A stretch of 64,000 nt of DNA from Ensifer sp. BR816 (lineage in GTDB: Bacteria; Pseudomonadota; Alphaproteobacteria; Rhizobiales; Rhizobiaceae), in NCBI RefSeq assembly GCF_000378985.1, contig NZ_KB905370.1:3803342-3867341 (forward strand), given 5' to 3'. The position numbers and the translations under genes are program-made. Of this stretch, positions 15,541 to 24,730 are shown piece by piece. The notes beneath the pieces were generated by a model. That model saw only the letters and a program-made list of their open reading frames with translations. It was not told where the DNA came from and searched no databases. The first letter of the stretch is position 1; every line of letters starts with the position of its first letter.

Positions 15541-17259
15541 TCAATTCGGCACCCGAGCTCGCTTGGAAGCGTTCCGCCAACTCGCAACCGTCACCGCTAG
15601 CAAGCATGCAACCAAGAGCAGCGAGAAGACCGCGTTGACCGAAGGCGTGAACCCAAATCGCATCTGGTTGAACACCCAGATCGGCAATGTCGGTGAACCA
15701 CCGGACAGGAACAGCGTGACCATGACGTCATCGGCAGACAGGGTGAGACCGAGAAAGGCGCTGGCCAGGATCGTCCCCCGGATCATGGGGAATAGAACGT
15801 GGGCAAAGCTTTGCCAGCGGTTTGCCCCGAGATCCAACGAAGCTTCCATGAGGCTTGGATCGATGCGCCGCAGGCGAACCAGCAATAGAAGCAGGGTCAC
15901 CGGCATCACGAAGCTCATCTGGCCAACGACAATTCTGGTGATGCCGGACGGAATGCCGAACAGTTCCGTCCCCAGCACCATCTCGATGCCCAAGACGACG
16001 CCCGGGGTGGCGATTGGAAGAGCGAACGCCATTTCGTAGAAGCGCGCTCCCTTCAGTCTTGCGTAGTGCACGATGAGGGCAAAGGCTGTCCCGACCACAA
16101 CCGATACCGACACGACACACGCAGCAACCACAACAGAGCGCCGCGCAGCCTCGATCAGGGACTGGTCCTGAAGAAGTTCGTGGTACCAGTGCAGTGTCAG
16201 CCCCTGAAGCGGAAAAACCTGCAGGTTTGCCGAGTTGAACGAGAACAGCACGATGATTGCTAGCGGCGCATACAGGTAAGCAATCGCAGCGACAAATCCG
16301 GCGGCGCCCAGACGGCGACCAAAGCGGGTCGCCGCGGACGAAGCCGCCTGATCAGACTCTCCCCCGACCATGACTCCCCTAGCAGGGCACAGTGCAAGGA
16401 TGACGCCAAGAAGCAAGGCAACGCTCAGCATCAAAGCAACGGCGACGGCCGCACCGTAAGGCCAGTTGTTTGCAAATCCGAATTGTGTGGAGACGACTAC
16501 CCCTAAGGTCGTGCCATCGATTCCGCCGATCATTGCCGGAGTGACGAAGTCGCCAACAGTCACGAGAAACGCCAGTGAAAAGCCTATCGCCAGGTTTCTG
16601 CGCGTAAGCGGCCAGACAAGATGGACGAAGGTCTGAAAGGCGGTAGCGCCGGAGTCTTCCGATGCTTCGAATAGGTCCCGCGGGATCTTCTCGAACGCCC
16701 CCATGGTCGAGATGAAGATGAACGGTACAGAGATGTAGGCGAAGACGATCACGACTGCCGTCGGGCTGTAGAGAAACGCTTCCGATGGCGCGTCCAGAAT
16801 GCCACTCGACACTAACGCCGCATTGAGCACGCCCGACTGACCGAGGATCACCCGCCATGCGAAAATCCGCATCAGGAGGCTGATCCACAGCGGGATTACA
16901 ACGAGCATTGTCAGCAGGGCTTTATTCCGTCCGACAACCCTGCCTACATAGAAAGCCAGCGGATAGGCAATCATCGTAGCGAATACGCACGCGATGAAAC
17001 TGAACGAGAGCGTGCGCCACAGCAACGCCCAAAAACCCGCCGAATTCCAGATGCGCGCGTAATTTACCAGCGACGGTTCAAAGAGGATCACGCCTGCCGA
17101 CGACTTGAGGAAGCTCGTTCCTATGAGCAGGAGGTTGGGCAGGAAAACGATGAGGAACAGCCAAGCCACCACAGGAGCGCTTGCGAAACTGAATTTCAGC
17201 GGCAAGCGTCGCCGGAACGTTTTGCCGTCAGCAGCTATTGTCGCGATACTATCAGTCAT
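15541..17259 (-). CDS. ABC transporter permease, two PotB/PotC-type units fused
   Basis: A 572 aa inner-membrane protein with two consecutive binding-protein-dependent permease domains (about residues 60-280 and 330-560). Each has an EAA loop: EASEDSGATAFQTF near 200 and EASLDLGANRWQSF near 480. In spermidine/putrescine systems these are two separate genes; here they are one polypeptide joined by a short linker near 290-310 (SDQAASSAATRFGRR). It overlaps the ATPase gene by 8 bp, indicating translational coupling. Double-length permeases are known in iron and thiamine transporters, less often in Pot-type sets. Confidence 0.88.
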   Translation of the reverse strand: MTDSIATIAADGKTFRRRLPLKFSFASAPVVAWLFLIVFLPNLLLIGTSFLKSSAGVILFEPSLVNYARIWNSAGFWALLWRTLSFSFIACVFATMIAYPLAFYVGRVVGRNKALLTMLVVIPLWISLLMRIFAWRVILGQSGVLNAALVSSGILDAPSEAFLYSPTAVVIVFAYISVPFIFISTMGAFEKIPRDLFEASEDSGATAFQTFVHLVWPLTRRNLAIGFSLAFLVTVGDFVTPAMIGGIDGTTLGVVVSTQFGFANNWPYGAAVAVALMLSVALLLGVILALCPARGVMVGGESDQAASSAATRFGRRLGAAGFVAAIAYLYAPLAIIVLFSFNSANLQVFPLQGLTLHWYHELLQDQSLIEAARRSVVVAACVVSVSVVVGTAFALIVHYARLKGARFYEMAFALPIATPGVVLGIEMVLGTELFGIPSGITRIVVGQMSFVMPVTLLLLLVRLRRIDPSLMEASLDLGANRWQSFAHVLFPMIRGTILASAFLGLTLSADDVMVTLFLSGGSPTLPIWVFNQMRFGFTPSVNAVFSLLLVACLLAVTVASWRNASKRARVPN

Positions 17260-18334
17260 AAAACACCTGAGTGTTTATGAGATCGAAGCCGACCTGCACC
17301 GGTTGACCTACCAAAAAAGTTGACTCTCGTGCGGCTGGCACGGTTCCGATCAAGCTGATACCGCCGCAACGGACGTTGACTTCACAGTTCGTCCCCAGGA
17401 AAAGGACGTCTTCGACTATTCCGGGAACTGCGTCGGGCAAGCGGCCGGCACCGTTGGGCGCCATCACTTGAACCGCTTCGTACCTTATTGCCATCCGCGC
17501 TGTTCCACCTCGTTCGGAGGTAAGACCAGCAATTCTGGTTCCCTCAATCGTCCCAGCATAGCCGCTGCCCTCCGGCTCAAAGTGAACGGGGACGAGGTTC
17601 GAACGCCCTACGAACCTGGAGACGAACTCGTTCTGAGGTGCGAAATAAATTTCTCTCGGGGTAGCCAGTTGGGCGATTTTGCCATCGTGCAGGACGACAA
17701 CGCGATCTGACATGGACAGCGCCTCGCCCTGATCGTGCGTGACGTACATGAACGCGATCCCGAGTTCCTTCTGCAGGGCGACCAATGTGTGTTGCATCTG
17801 CTGCCGCAAGCGGAGATCGAGAGCGGCAAGGGGCTCGTCGAGAAGAAGAAGTCTTGGCCGGGAGACTATGGAGCGCGCCAGAGCCGCCCGCTGTCGTTGT
17901 CCCCCCGAAAGCTGGTGAGGCAGCCTGTCGGCAAAAGTTGACAGTTCGACGAGCGACAGCGTTTCCTCGGCCTTCCTCCGACGACTTGCCTTCGGCTCGC
18001 CCTGCATCCGGAGGGGATATTCGACATTTTCCCGCACCGTGAGGTGCGGGAACAATGCATAACTCTGAAATACCGTGCGAACGTCCCGCTTGAATGGGGG
18101 CACGGCATTCATCACATCTCCGTCCATCACGATCTGGCCGCTATCTGGCTTTTCGAAGCCGGCAACGGTCCTAAGGATGGTAGTCTTACCGGATCCACTC
18201 GGGCCAAGTATCGAGAAGAACTCTCCAGGCTTCACCGAGAATGACACCTTCTCGAGCGCCGGCTTTTGTGCGCCCTCATAGGTTTTAGATACCCCCACAA
18301 GCGAAAGTACCGGGCCAGCTTCACGCGTTCCCAT
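17252..18334 (-). CDS. ABC transporter ATP-binding protein, PotA-like
   Basis: ATPase subunit (360 aa) with Walker A GPSGSGKT near residues 39-46, Q-loop VFQSYAL, signature LSGGQRQR, Walker B LLLLDEPLAALD and switch histidine in YVTHDQGEA. A TOBE-type regulatory domain fills residues 280-360. Start ATG 18334. The gene lies 31 bp after the binding-protein gene. This is the classical order binding protein, ATPase, permease of an operon for polyamines, opines or similar small polar compounds. Confidence 0.9.
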   Translation of the reverse strand: MGTREAGPVLSLVGVSKTYEGAQKPALEKVSFSVKPGEFFSILGPSGSGKTTILRTVAGFEKPDSGQIVMDGDVMNAVPPFKRDVRTVFQSYALFPHLTVRENVEYPLRMQGEPKASRRRKAEETLSLVELSTFADRLPHQLSGGQRQRAALARSIVSRPRLLLLDEPLAALDLRLRQQMQHTLVALQKELGIAFMYVTHDQGEALSMSDRVVVLHDGKIAQLATPREIYFAPQNEFVSRFVGRSNLVPVHFEPEGSGYAGTIEGTRIAGLTSERGGTARMAIRYEAVQVMAPNGAGRLPDAVPGIVEDVLFLGTNCEVNVRCGGISLIGTVPAARESTFLVGQPVQVGFDLINTQVFYD

Positions 18335-18365
18335 GGGCAGTCTCCAGAGCTAATTTGGGCCGAAA

Positions 18366-19478
18366 TCAAAGGGTGCCGGCCAGGAAATCATTCCAGATCT
18401 GGATTCGCCGTTCGACGTCCTCGGGCTCTCGGAAGAATACGAGGTTATCCTTGAAGCCAGGGTCCTCGGAATCCGGGACATTCGTATTCTTCAGCTCCTC
18501 TTCAGTAAGCCCGGCCTTGAGGGCGTCCGCGCCCGTAAGAATGCCGTTGCTACCGGAGAATTTCATGAACCTCGCCTGCCAAGGGAGCGACATGGTGTCA
18601 TTGAGGAACTTATAGACGATGTCCCGCTGCCCCTTCGGCGTCACGAATGTACCTTCGATCCAGGAGGGAGTGCCTTCTTTTGGCAGCGAATACTTGGAAT
18701 TCACGCCTTTTTTCTTAAGCGAATTCACAACAGCGACATTGTGACAGTAGCCGATCAACGCCTCGCCGGACGCGTAGAGGTTAGCCGCATCGTCAAAGCC
18801 ACGGGTAACCACCCGAACCTGCTGTCTCAGTGCACGAAGCGCGTCCGTGACGCTCGTAAACTCTTCCTCGGTCAGGTTGAAAGGGTCCTTGGCGCCGACG
18901 TAGAGCGCGACCATCGGAATATTGACGGTAGCGTCATCGAACGTCGTCACCTTACCTTTATACTTTTCGTCCCAAAGGTCGCCCCAAGTGGTAGGTGGCT
19001 CTTTGATCACATCGGCATTGTACTGGAGCGGCTGCGTGCCCCAGTGGAGCGGGATACCCATAAGGGTACCTTCGACTGAGAGGGGCTCCTTCCAGTTCAG
19101 CCCCGGAAGCACATTTGCCACGTTGGGAACTTTGGAGATATCGAACGGACCGATTTGTCCTGCCTTCTTGAGGCGCCCGGCTGTGGAAGCCTCCGAGTAG
19201 ACGACGTCGGGCTTGACAGCGCCGGACTGCAACTGCGCGAATACTTCATCCAGCGAAGAAATAATAATTGGCTTTACTTTAACTCCGCCGTTGGCAGCTT
19301 GCCATTCGGCGATCCACTCAGGCTCATGGTAGGTCTCCCAGGTGAGCAGTGTAATCGGCTCCTCCTCTGCCCAGGCGCTTCGAATGATTGCCGGTGCAAC
19401 GAGCGAGCTGGCTGCCAAGGCACCACCAGCTTTCAGGATCGTGCGGCGAGTAACCGATCGCGGCATGTTATCGAACAT
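18366..19478 (-). CDS. Periplasmic binding protein, PotD-like, Tat-exported
   Basis: Extracellular solute-binding protein of the PotD/PotF type (370 aa). The N-terminus has a twin-arginine signal (SVTRRTILKAGGALAASSL) cleaved after SAWA, so the protein probably exports folded. Mature start EEPITLLTWETYHEPEW is the classical opening of this fold, with family blocks SEASTAGRLKKAG near 118 and IGYCHNVAVVNSLKKKG near 253. First gene of the module B operon, 20 bp downstream of a perfect TetR-type operator. Ligand unknown; Pot-like proteins bind polyamines but also other small polar molecules. Confidence 0.88.
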   Translation of the reverse strand: MFDNMPRSVTRRTILKAGGALAASSLVAPAIIRSAWAEEEPITLLTWETYHEPEWIAEWQAANGGVKVKPIIISSLDEVFAQLQSGAVKPDVVYSEASTAGRLKKAGQIGPFDISKVPNVANVLPGLNWKEPLSVEGTLMGIPLHWGTQPLQYNADVIKEPPTTWGDLWDEKYKGKVTTFDDATVNIPMVALYVGAKDPFNLTEEEFTSVTDALRALRQQVRVVTRGFDDAANLYASGEALIGYCHNVAVVNSLKKKGVNSKYSLPKEGTPSWIEGTFVTPKGQRDIVYKFLNDTMSLPWQARFMKFSGSNGILTGADALKAGLTEEELKNTNVPDSEDPGFKDNLVFFREPEDVERRIQIWNDFLAGTL

Positions 19479-19497
19479 TTCTGGATCCCCTTTTTTA

Positions 19498-19523
19498 TTA
19501 TCTAACTAACGACAGTTAGATAA
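19498..19523. promoter_or_regulatory. TetR-type operator: 10-bp perfect inverted repeat
   Basis: TTATCTAACT, 6-bp spacer AACGAC, AGTTAGATAA. Located 20 bp upstream of the PotD-like start and 187 bp from the divergent TetR-family gene at 19710. Its position over the expected promoter or ribosome region of the transporter operon suits a repressor released by the transported ligand. Confidence 0.7.
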
Positions 19524-19558
19524 ATCCAAATCGCGTCCGCTGTCAATATTTTTTGGAA

Positions 19559-19572
19559 TGTTATCGTTTACA
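19559..19572. promoter_or_regulatory. Weak match to the module A operator motif
   Basis: TGTTATCGTTTACA shares the CG centre and TTTACA half-site with the sites at 5359 and 7922 but is degenerate in the left half. About 80 bp upstream of the PotD-like gene. If real, modules A and B would share a LacI-type regulator. Confidence 0.3.
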
Positions 19573-19709
19573 TACTCTCCGAGGAGCGGCTTGGGGGAGA
19601 AGCTGTCGCCTCCTAAGAATTGCACGAGCCGAGACATACATATAGATGAAGGAGGTACGAAGCCTTGTTAGCGGAGGCTCAAAGCCGCCATGTTGTTAGG
19701 ACCCTGTAG

Positions 19710-20417
19710 ATGACCCTGCCGCCTCGAGTTCAGCAAGCGTGTGATGAAATGCGCCGCCACCTCGATCAATTTGACTGGACCAAATTGACTAACGGGCGCC
19801 GCCAAGTTCTTGAAGCTTTTCTCGAACTTGCAACGACGCAAGGTTTCTCGGGCGTAACGATGAGAGGACTTGCCAAGGCTCTCGACGTGAAGGCGTCGAG
19901 TATATATTTCCATTTTCCGGACGGGCGAGATGAAATCGTCGCCCAGACGCTGCGGTGGCATTATCACTGCTGGGGTTCCGCGATCCTCAGCGCTGTCGAG
20001 AACAGCGCTGGCGTGAACGAATTTTGGGACAGCATGGTACGAACGCATGTGAAGCGGCAGCTCGAACTTCCAGAAAGCGACCTGTGGGACATACTCGTTG
20101 CCACGGATCGTATTTGCGGTTTCCTACAGCCAGGAATTCGGCAGGAAATTGAGCACTGGCTGCAATTGTGTGTCCGAATGTACGAGGCAGCGGCCTGCGA
20201 AATGGGCTACAACAATTGTGAGGTTTCGGCGCGCGCCATCATGAAGCTGCTCGATGGCGTCAGGTCATGGTGCGACTCGTCGGGAACTGGTGTCGACCCT
20301 GAAGCCTGTACCGCACGTTCAATTGCGATTTCACGCGCTATATTGGCGTCGCAGTCTGATTGCGCAGACGCCACAGGTGGTCGCGCTGAGCCCCCAAATA
20401 GCCAGCCAGGAAATTGA
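19710..20417 (+). CDS. TetR-family transcriptional regulator
   Basis: DNA-binding regulator (235 aa). HTH of TetR type at about residues 33-76: LEAFLELATTQGFSGVTMRGLAKALD followed by KASSIYFHFPDGRDEI. The C-terminal ligand domain is all-alpha and not recognisable. Divergent from the PotD-like operon, with a perfect inverted repeat between them, so it most likely represses that operon and responds to the imported compound or a product. The C-terminus (GGRAEPPNSQPGN) looks unstructured. Confidence 0.85.
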   Translation: MTLPPRVQQACDEMRRHLDQFDWTKLTNGRRQVLEAFLELATTQGFSGVTMRGLAKALDVKASSIYFHFPDGRDEIVAQTLRWHYHCWGSAILSAVENSAGVNEFWDSMVRTHVKRQLELPESDLWDILVATDRICGFLQPGIRQEIEHWLQLCVRMYEAAACEMGYNNCEVSARAIMKLLDGVRSWCDSSGTGVDPEACTARSIAISRAILASQSDCADATGGRAEPPNSQPGN

Positions 20418-20917
20418 GCGCGACGTGATAGGCGCCGGGTCTACTCATTGCGGCGCCGCGACTGACGCATAAGCTGGCGCTTTGGGTATGCGCTGATGTC
20501 CATACGGCCGCCATCTCTCGAACCCAGCTCAAAATCGTTCAAGCATTCTCCTAAGTTGCGCATTCTCTTTGCGCAGCATTTCCGCGCATAGTTCTTCAGA
20601 ACGCATATTTTCCGCATTCAGGAGGTCAAGCTCGCTCTATCGGTCCAAGTGGAAACCACCATCCTCTCACGTTTCTCGCATCTTCCGGAAATAACCCTTT
20701 CGGTTGTTTCACGGTTCGTGGGTTAGCCTGCGCGACCTGCTCTAGCCGCCGAGAGTGGTCTCTAGGCAACAGGGATGGCTTGTTCTAAACACAATTTGGC
20801 ACGCATTGATGGGCGCCATCTCCCTCGGTTTGATACTGCTTCGAGACGGACAACAGGGAAGCGACCGCGCGCGCCGGGCTTATAAGGGCTACCGAAGATT
20901 CGGGAGGGAAGGACCGC
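20418..20917. other. 500-bp intergenic stretch with possible transposase remnant
   Basis: No intact gene. On the minus strand 20529-20606 encodes RSEELCAEMLRKENAQLR followed by RMLERF and a stop. It is preceded in frame by SELDLLNAEN and an earlier stop. This coiled-coil repeat of ENAQLR type resembles the C-terminus of small transposase subunits, so it may be a decayed mobile element. The rest shows nothing recognisable. Confidence 0.3.
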
Positions 20918-22357
20918 TCACGCGTTCAACACCTTGCCATAAGCGTCGAGCACGCTTTCCTTCATCATCTCGGAGAGCGTCGGATGCGGGAAGATCGTGT
21001 GCATCAGCTCTTCCTCGGTCGTCTCCAGATTCATGGCAACGACGAAGCCCTGGATGAGCTCGGTGACTTCCGCGCCCACCATGTGCGCGCCGAGGAGCTC
21101 GCCGCCCTTCTTGTCGAAGATCGTCTTGACCATGCCCTGGTCCTCGCCGAGCGCAATCGCCTTGCCGTTGGCGCCGAAGCTGTAGCGGCCGACGCGAATG
21201 TCCCGGCCGAGCTCTTTGGCCCTCGCCTCGGTGAGGCCGACGGAAGCGACCTGCGGGTCGCAATAGGTGCAGCCCGGGACCTTGCTTTTGTCGAGCGCAT
21301 GGACGCTTGGGACGCCGGCAATCTTCTCGACGCAGATGACGCCCTCATGCTCGGCCTTGTGCGCCAGCATCGGCGGACCCGCAACGTCGCCGATCGCATA
21401 AATGCCTGCGACGTTCGTCTTGCCGTAGCCGTCGGTGACGATGCAGCCGCGGTCGGTTTTGACGCCGAGCGCCTCCAGGCCAAGGTCTTCGATATTGCCC
21501 TGTACGCCAATGGCTGAGATCAGGCGATCGGCCTTGATTTGCGTTGTCTTGCCGTCTTTCGTCTCGACATGGGCCGTGACGTCATTGGCGCCCTTCTCGA
21601 CCTTCGTCACCTTGGCGTCGGTGAAGATCTTCATGCCGCGCTTTTCAAGCTGCTTGCGGGCAAAGGCGGAAATCTCGGCATCCTCGACCGGCATGACCTG
21701 CGGCAGGAGTTCGACGACCGTGACGTCGACGCCCATGGAAAGATAGAAGCTGGCAAATTCGATGCCAATCGCGCCGGATCCCATGACCACCATGGTTTTC
21801 GGCAGCTCTTCGGGCTTCATCGCCTCGAAATAGGTCCAGATCAGCTTGCCGTCAGGCTCGATGCCGGGCAGTGCCCGCGGCCGGGCGCCGGTCGCAATGA
21901 TGATGTGCTTGGCCGTATAGGTGCCCTCGCCCTTCACGCCCTTCGGCACGGGATTCTGCGGCTGGACGGCCGGCTTCGACGGTGCGCCGACGACGATCTC
22001 GCCGGGCTTCGTCAGCTTGGCCTCGCCCCAGATCACGTCGATCTTGTTCTTCTTCATGAGGAAGGCGACGCCACCGTTCAGCCGCGCCGAGACGCCGCGC
22101 GAGCGGGCAACGACATCCTTGACGTTGGCTGTCATCTTGCCTTCGAGCGTCAGGCCATAGTTTTTGGCGTGGTTGGCATGGTCGAGAATCTCGGCGGAGC
22201 GAAGCAGCGCCTTCGTGGGGATGCAGCCCCAGTTCAGGCAGATGCCGCCCAGATGCTCGCGCTCGACGATCGCCGTCTTCAAGCCCAGCTGCGCCGAGCG
22301 GATGGCGGTGACATAGCCGCCCGGGCCCGAACCGATAACGATGACGTCGTAGGACAT
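20918..22357 (-). CDS. lpdA: Dihydrolipoyl dehydrogenase (E3)
   Basis: FAD-dependent E3 that reoxidises dihydrolipoyl groups of E2 with NAD. 479 aa; start ATG 22357 gives MSYDVIVIGSGPGGY. Redox-active disulfide C40-C45 in GGICLNWGCIPTKAL, NAD motif MGSGAIGIEFASF near 185, and C-terminal catalytic FPHPTLSE (H458, E463). Last gene of the operon DRL-E1alpha-E1beta-E2-Lpd, 84 bp after E2. It is the only Lpd in the window, so it may also serve the two acoABC cassettes, which lack their own. Confidence 0.95.
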   Translation of the reverse strand: MSYDVIVIGSGPGGYVTAIRSAQLGLKTAIVEREHLGGICLNWGCIPTKALLRSAEILDHANHAKNYGLTLEGKMTANVKDVVARSRGVSARLNGGVAFLMKKNKIDVIWGEAKLTKPGEIVVGAPSKPAVQPQNPVPKGVKGEGTYTAKHIIIATGARPRALPGIEPDGKLIWTYFEAMKPEELPKTMVVMGSGAIGIEFASFYLSMGVDVTVVELLPQVMPVEDAEISAFARKQLEKRGMKIFTDAKVTKVEKGANDVTAHVETKDGKTTQIKADRLISAIGVQGNIEDLGLEALGVKTDRGCIVTDGYGKTNVAGIYAIGDVAGPPMLAHKAEHEGVICVEKIAGVPSVHALDKSKVPGCTYCDPQVASVGLTEARAKELGRDIRVGRYSFGANGKAIALGEDQGMVKTIFDKKGGELLGAHMVGAEVTELIQGFVVAMNLETTEEELMHTIFPHPTLSEMMKESVLDAYGKVLNA

Positions 22358-22441
22358 GAGCATTCCTTGAAAAAAAAATTGGGGGACGCGCCTCGGCTCG
22401 ACTGCGCCGCGGCAACGATCCCCCATAGTTGCGGGAGGAAA

Positions 22442-23728
22442 CTAGACCAGCATACTCAATGGATTCTCGATGAGCGCGCGGAACTTCGCGAGAAGCTCTG
22501 CGCCCAGCGCACCATCCACGGCACGATGGTCCGTGGACAGCGTTACGCTCATGACCGTAGCAACGCCCACCCCCCCTTCTGCGGTTACCACCGGCCGCTT
22601 CTCTCCGGCGCCGACCGCCAGGATCGTGGAGTGGGGGGGATTGATGATCGCAGCGAATTCCTTCACGCCGTACATTCCGAGGTTTGACACCGCTCCCGTG
22701 CCGCCTTGGTACTCGTTGGGCTTCAGCTTTCCTGCCTTGGCACGCGCGGCCAAGTCTTTCATCTGGTTCGAGATGGTCGAAAGGCTCTTTTGCTCCGCCT
22801 GGCGGATGATCGGGGTGATAAGCCCACCGGGGACGGAAACCGCCACGCCGACATCGGAATGGCTGTGGCGCACCAGATGCTCGTCCGTCCAAGACACGTT
22901 AGCGTCCGGAACACCCGCCAGAGCGAGTGCGTAAGCCTTGATGACGAGGTCGTTCACCGAGAGCTTGTAGGCCGGCACGCTCTCGATCAGCGGCGCCGCA
23001 GCATTGAGCTCCGCGCGCAATTTCAGGAGCGCGTCGAGCCGGCAGTCCGCCGCAAGGTAGAAGTGCGGAACACTGCTCTTGGCCTCGACGAGCCGCCGTG
23101 CGATCGTCCGACGCATGGAGCTGTGCGCCTGAAGTTCGTAGGACCCTTCGGGAAAATGCCGAAGCGCGTTCTCGCCTGCGATGCTCCCCGGAGCCTCCGA
23201 CTGAACCGCTGCGGGCTCGGCCTGTGCCCCGGCATCGACGACCGTGTTGGAGACTCCCAGGACATCGGCACTGACGACGCGGCCACGCGGGCCGCTGCCG
23301 TTTAGCCTGGCTAGATCCAGCTCTCGCTCCCGCGCGAGGCGTCGTGCGAGCGGCGTGGCGCGGGGGGCGCTGTCAACTTTCTGTTCGACTGCGAGCTCCG
23401 CGGCCGGCGTCTTTGCTTCGGACACCGGCAGCGGACTTTCGGCGGTGGCCGAAGGCGCAAGAGGGACGGCCGTCTCGTTGACGGCCTCTCCCTCGGCATA
23501 GATCCACGCGACGGCCGAGCCGACCGGGATATCCACGCCTTCCTTGCCGGTCACGTTACGCAGGACTCCGCTCGCCGGCGCGTCGATTTCCATTGCGGCT
23601 TTGTCGGTCTCGATCTCGAAAAGGACGTCGCCCTCCTTCACGGCATCGCCCTCGCCGAAGAACCACTTCGAGATCTTGCCGGTCGCCATGTCCATGTCGA
23701 CCTTCGGCAAAATGACTTCGGTCGCCAT
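22442..23728 (-). CDS. Dihydrolipoamide acyltransferase (E2), three-domain type
   Basis: E2 core (428 aa) unlike the AcoC proteins elsewhere in the window. Lipoyl domain 1-78 with K43 in IETDKAAME, Ala/Pro/Glu-rich linker to about 120, peripheral-subunit-binding domain 122-156 (ATPLARRLARERELDLA then GSGPRGRVV), and chloramphenicol-acetyltransferase-like catalytic domain with TDHRAVDG near the C-terminus (H401, D405). It takes the acyl group from the adjacent E1 and passes it to CoA. Two bp after E1beta. The hybrid of acetoin-type E1 size and PDH-type E2 architecture also occurs in other acetoin and branched-chain complexes, so substrate must be judged from context. Confidence 0.93.
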   Translation of the reverse strand: MATEVILPKVDMDMATGKISKWFFGEGDAVKEGDVLFEIETDKAAMEIDAPASGVLRNVTGKEGVDIPVGSAVAWIYAEGEAVNETAVPLAPSATAESPLPVSEAKTPAAELAVEQKVDSAPRATPLARRLARERELDLARLNGSGPRGRVVSADVLGVSNTVVDAGAQAEPAAVQSEAPGSIAGENALRHFPEGSYELQAHSSMRRTIARRLVEAKSSVPHFYLAADCRLDALLKLRAELNAAAPLIESVPAYKLSVNDLVIKAYALALAGVPDANVSWTDEHLVRHSHSDVGVAVSVPGGLITPIIRQAEQKSLSTISNQMKDLAARAKAGKLKPNEYQGGTGAVSNLGMYGVKEFAAIINPPHSTILAVGAGEKRPVVTAEGGVGVATVMSVTLSTDHRAVDGALGAELLAKFRALIENPLSMLV

Positions 23729-23730
23729 AC

Positions 23731-24729
23731 CTATCGCACTCCCCTCGCAAGGCCGCGGGCCGCATCGATTATGTCCGGTACCTGCGGGACGGCAGCCTTT
23801 TCCAGCTCGGGATTGTAGGGGATCGGCGTCTCGGACCCGCCGAGGCGCAATATCGGAGCATCCAAGTAGTCGAACGCCTCGCTTTCGGCGATCATTGCAC
23901 TGATCTCCGCCCCGACACCGAGCGTTTTAACGCCTTCATAAACGCAGATCAGCCGGGAGGTCTTCATGACGCTGGCGATGACCGTCTCCCGATCGATGGG
24001 GCGGATTGATCGCAGATCGATCACTTCGGCGCTGATGCCCTCGCCGGCAAGCACTTCCGCTGCCTCCAGGGCCTTGTGAACCATGATAGAAGTTGCGACT
24101 ATCGAGACGTCGCGCCCTTCCCTCCGGACCTCCGCCTTGTCGAGCGGCACCGTGTAGTGTCCCTCGGGAACCGGCCCCTTCATCTTGTAGAGCAGCTTGT
24201 GCTCGAAGATCATCACCGGATCCGGATCCGCCACGGCAGCAAGGAGCATGCCTTTCACGTCATGCGGCGTCGCCGGCTGAATGACCTTTAGCCCTGGCAC
24301 GTGACCAAGCCATGCTTCCAGGCTCTGGCTGTGCTGTGCCGCAGCCCCGGTTCCGGAGCCGGCCGGGAACCGCATTACGAGTGGAACCGACACCGCACCG
24401 CCAAGCATGTAGCGCATCTTGGCCGCCTGGTTGACGATTTGCTCCATTGCGAGCGCGGCGAAATCGGAAAACTGGAATTCGAAGATCGGTCGCAAGCCGG
24501 TGACCGCTGCGCCGACGGCGACACCTGCGCCGCCAAGCTCGGAAATGGGGGTATCCATGACGCGGTCGGAGCCGAAGCGGTCAACCAGATCGCCGGTCAC
24601 CTGAAAGGCGCCGCCATAGACGCCGATGTCCTCGCCCATGAGGATCACGCGCTCATCCGCTTCCATGGCGATCGCCATGGCTTCCTGGATGGCTTGGGAG
24701 TAGCTGATTTCTCTGACTGGCGCGTTCAT
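23731..24729 (-). CDS. 2-oxo acid/acetoin-type dehydrogenase E1 beta subunit (module C)
   Basis: 332 aa, start ATG 24729 ([18 protein letters not shown]), one bp after the E1alpha stop. Blocks [32 protein letters not shown] and [15 protein letters not shown] identify the pyrimidine and C-terminal transketolase domains. Absence of an N-terminal lipoyl domain separates it from alphaproteobacterial pyruvate dehydrogenase PdhB and fits an acetoin-type E1. It is clearly a paralog of, not a copy of, the AcoB proteins in modules A and B. An in-frame extension upstream would overlap E1alpha by 100 bp and lacks conservation. Confidence 0.92.
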   Translation of the reverse strand: MNAPVREISYSQAIQEAMAIAMEADERVILMGEDIGVYGGAFQVTGDLVDRFGSDRVMDTPISELGGAGVAVGAAVTGLRPIFEFQFSDFAALAMEQIVNQAAKMRYMLGGAVSVPLVMRFPAGSGTGAAAQHSQSLEAWLGHVPGLKVIQPATPHDVKGMLLAAVADPDPVMIFEHKLLYKMKGPVPEGHYTVPLDKAEVRREGRDVSIVATSIMVHKALEAAEVLAGEGISAEVIDLRSIRPIDRETVIASVMKTSRLICVYEGVKTLGVGAEISAMIAESEAFDYLDAPILRLGGSETPIPYNPELEKAAVPQVPDIIDAARGLARGVR

Positions 24730-24730
24730 G

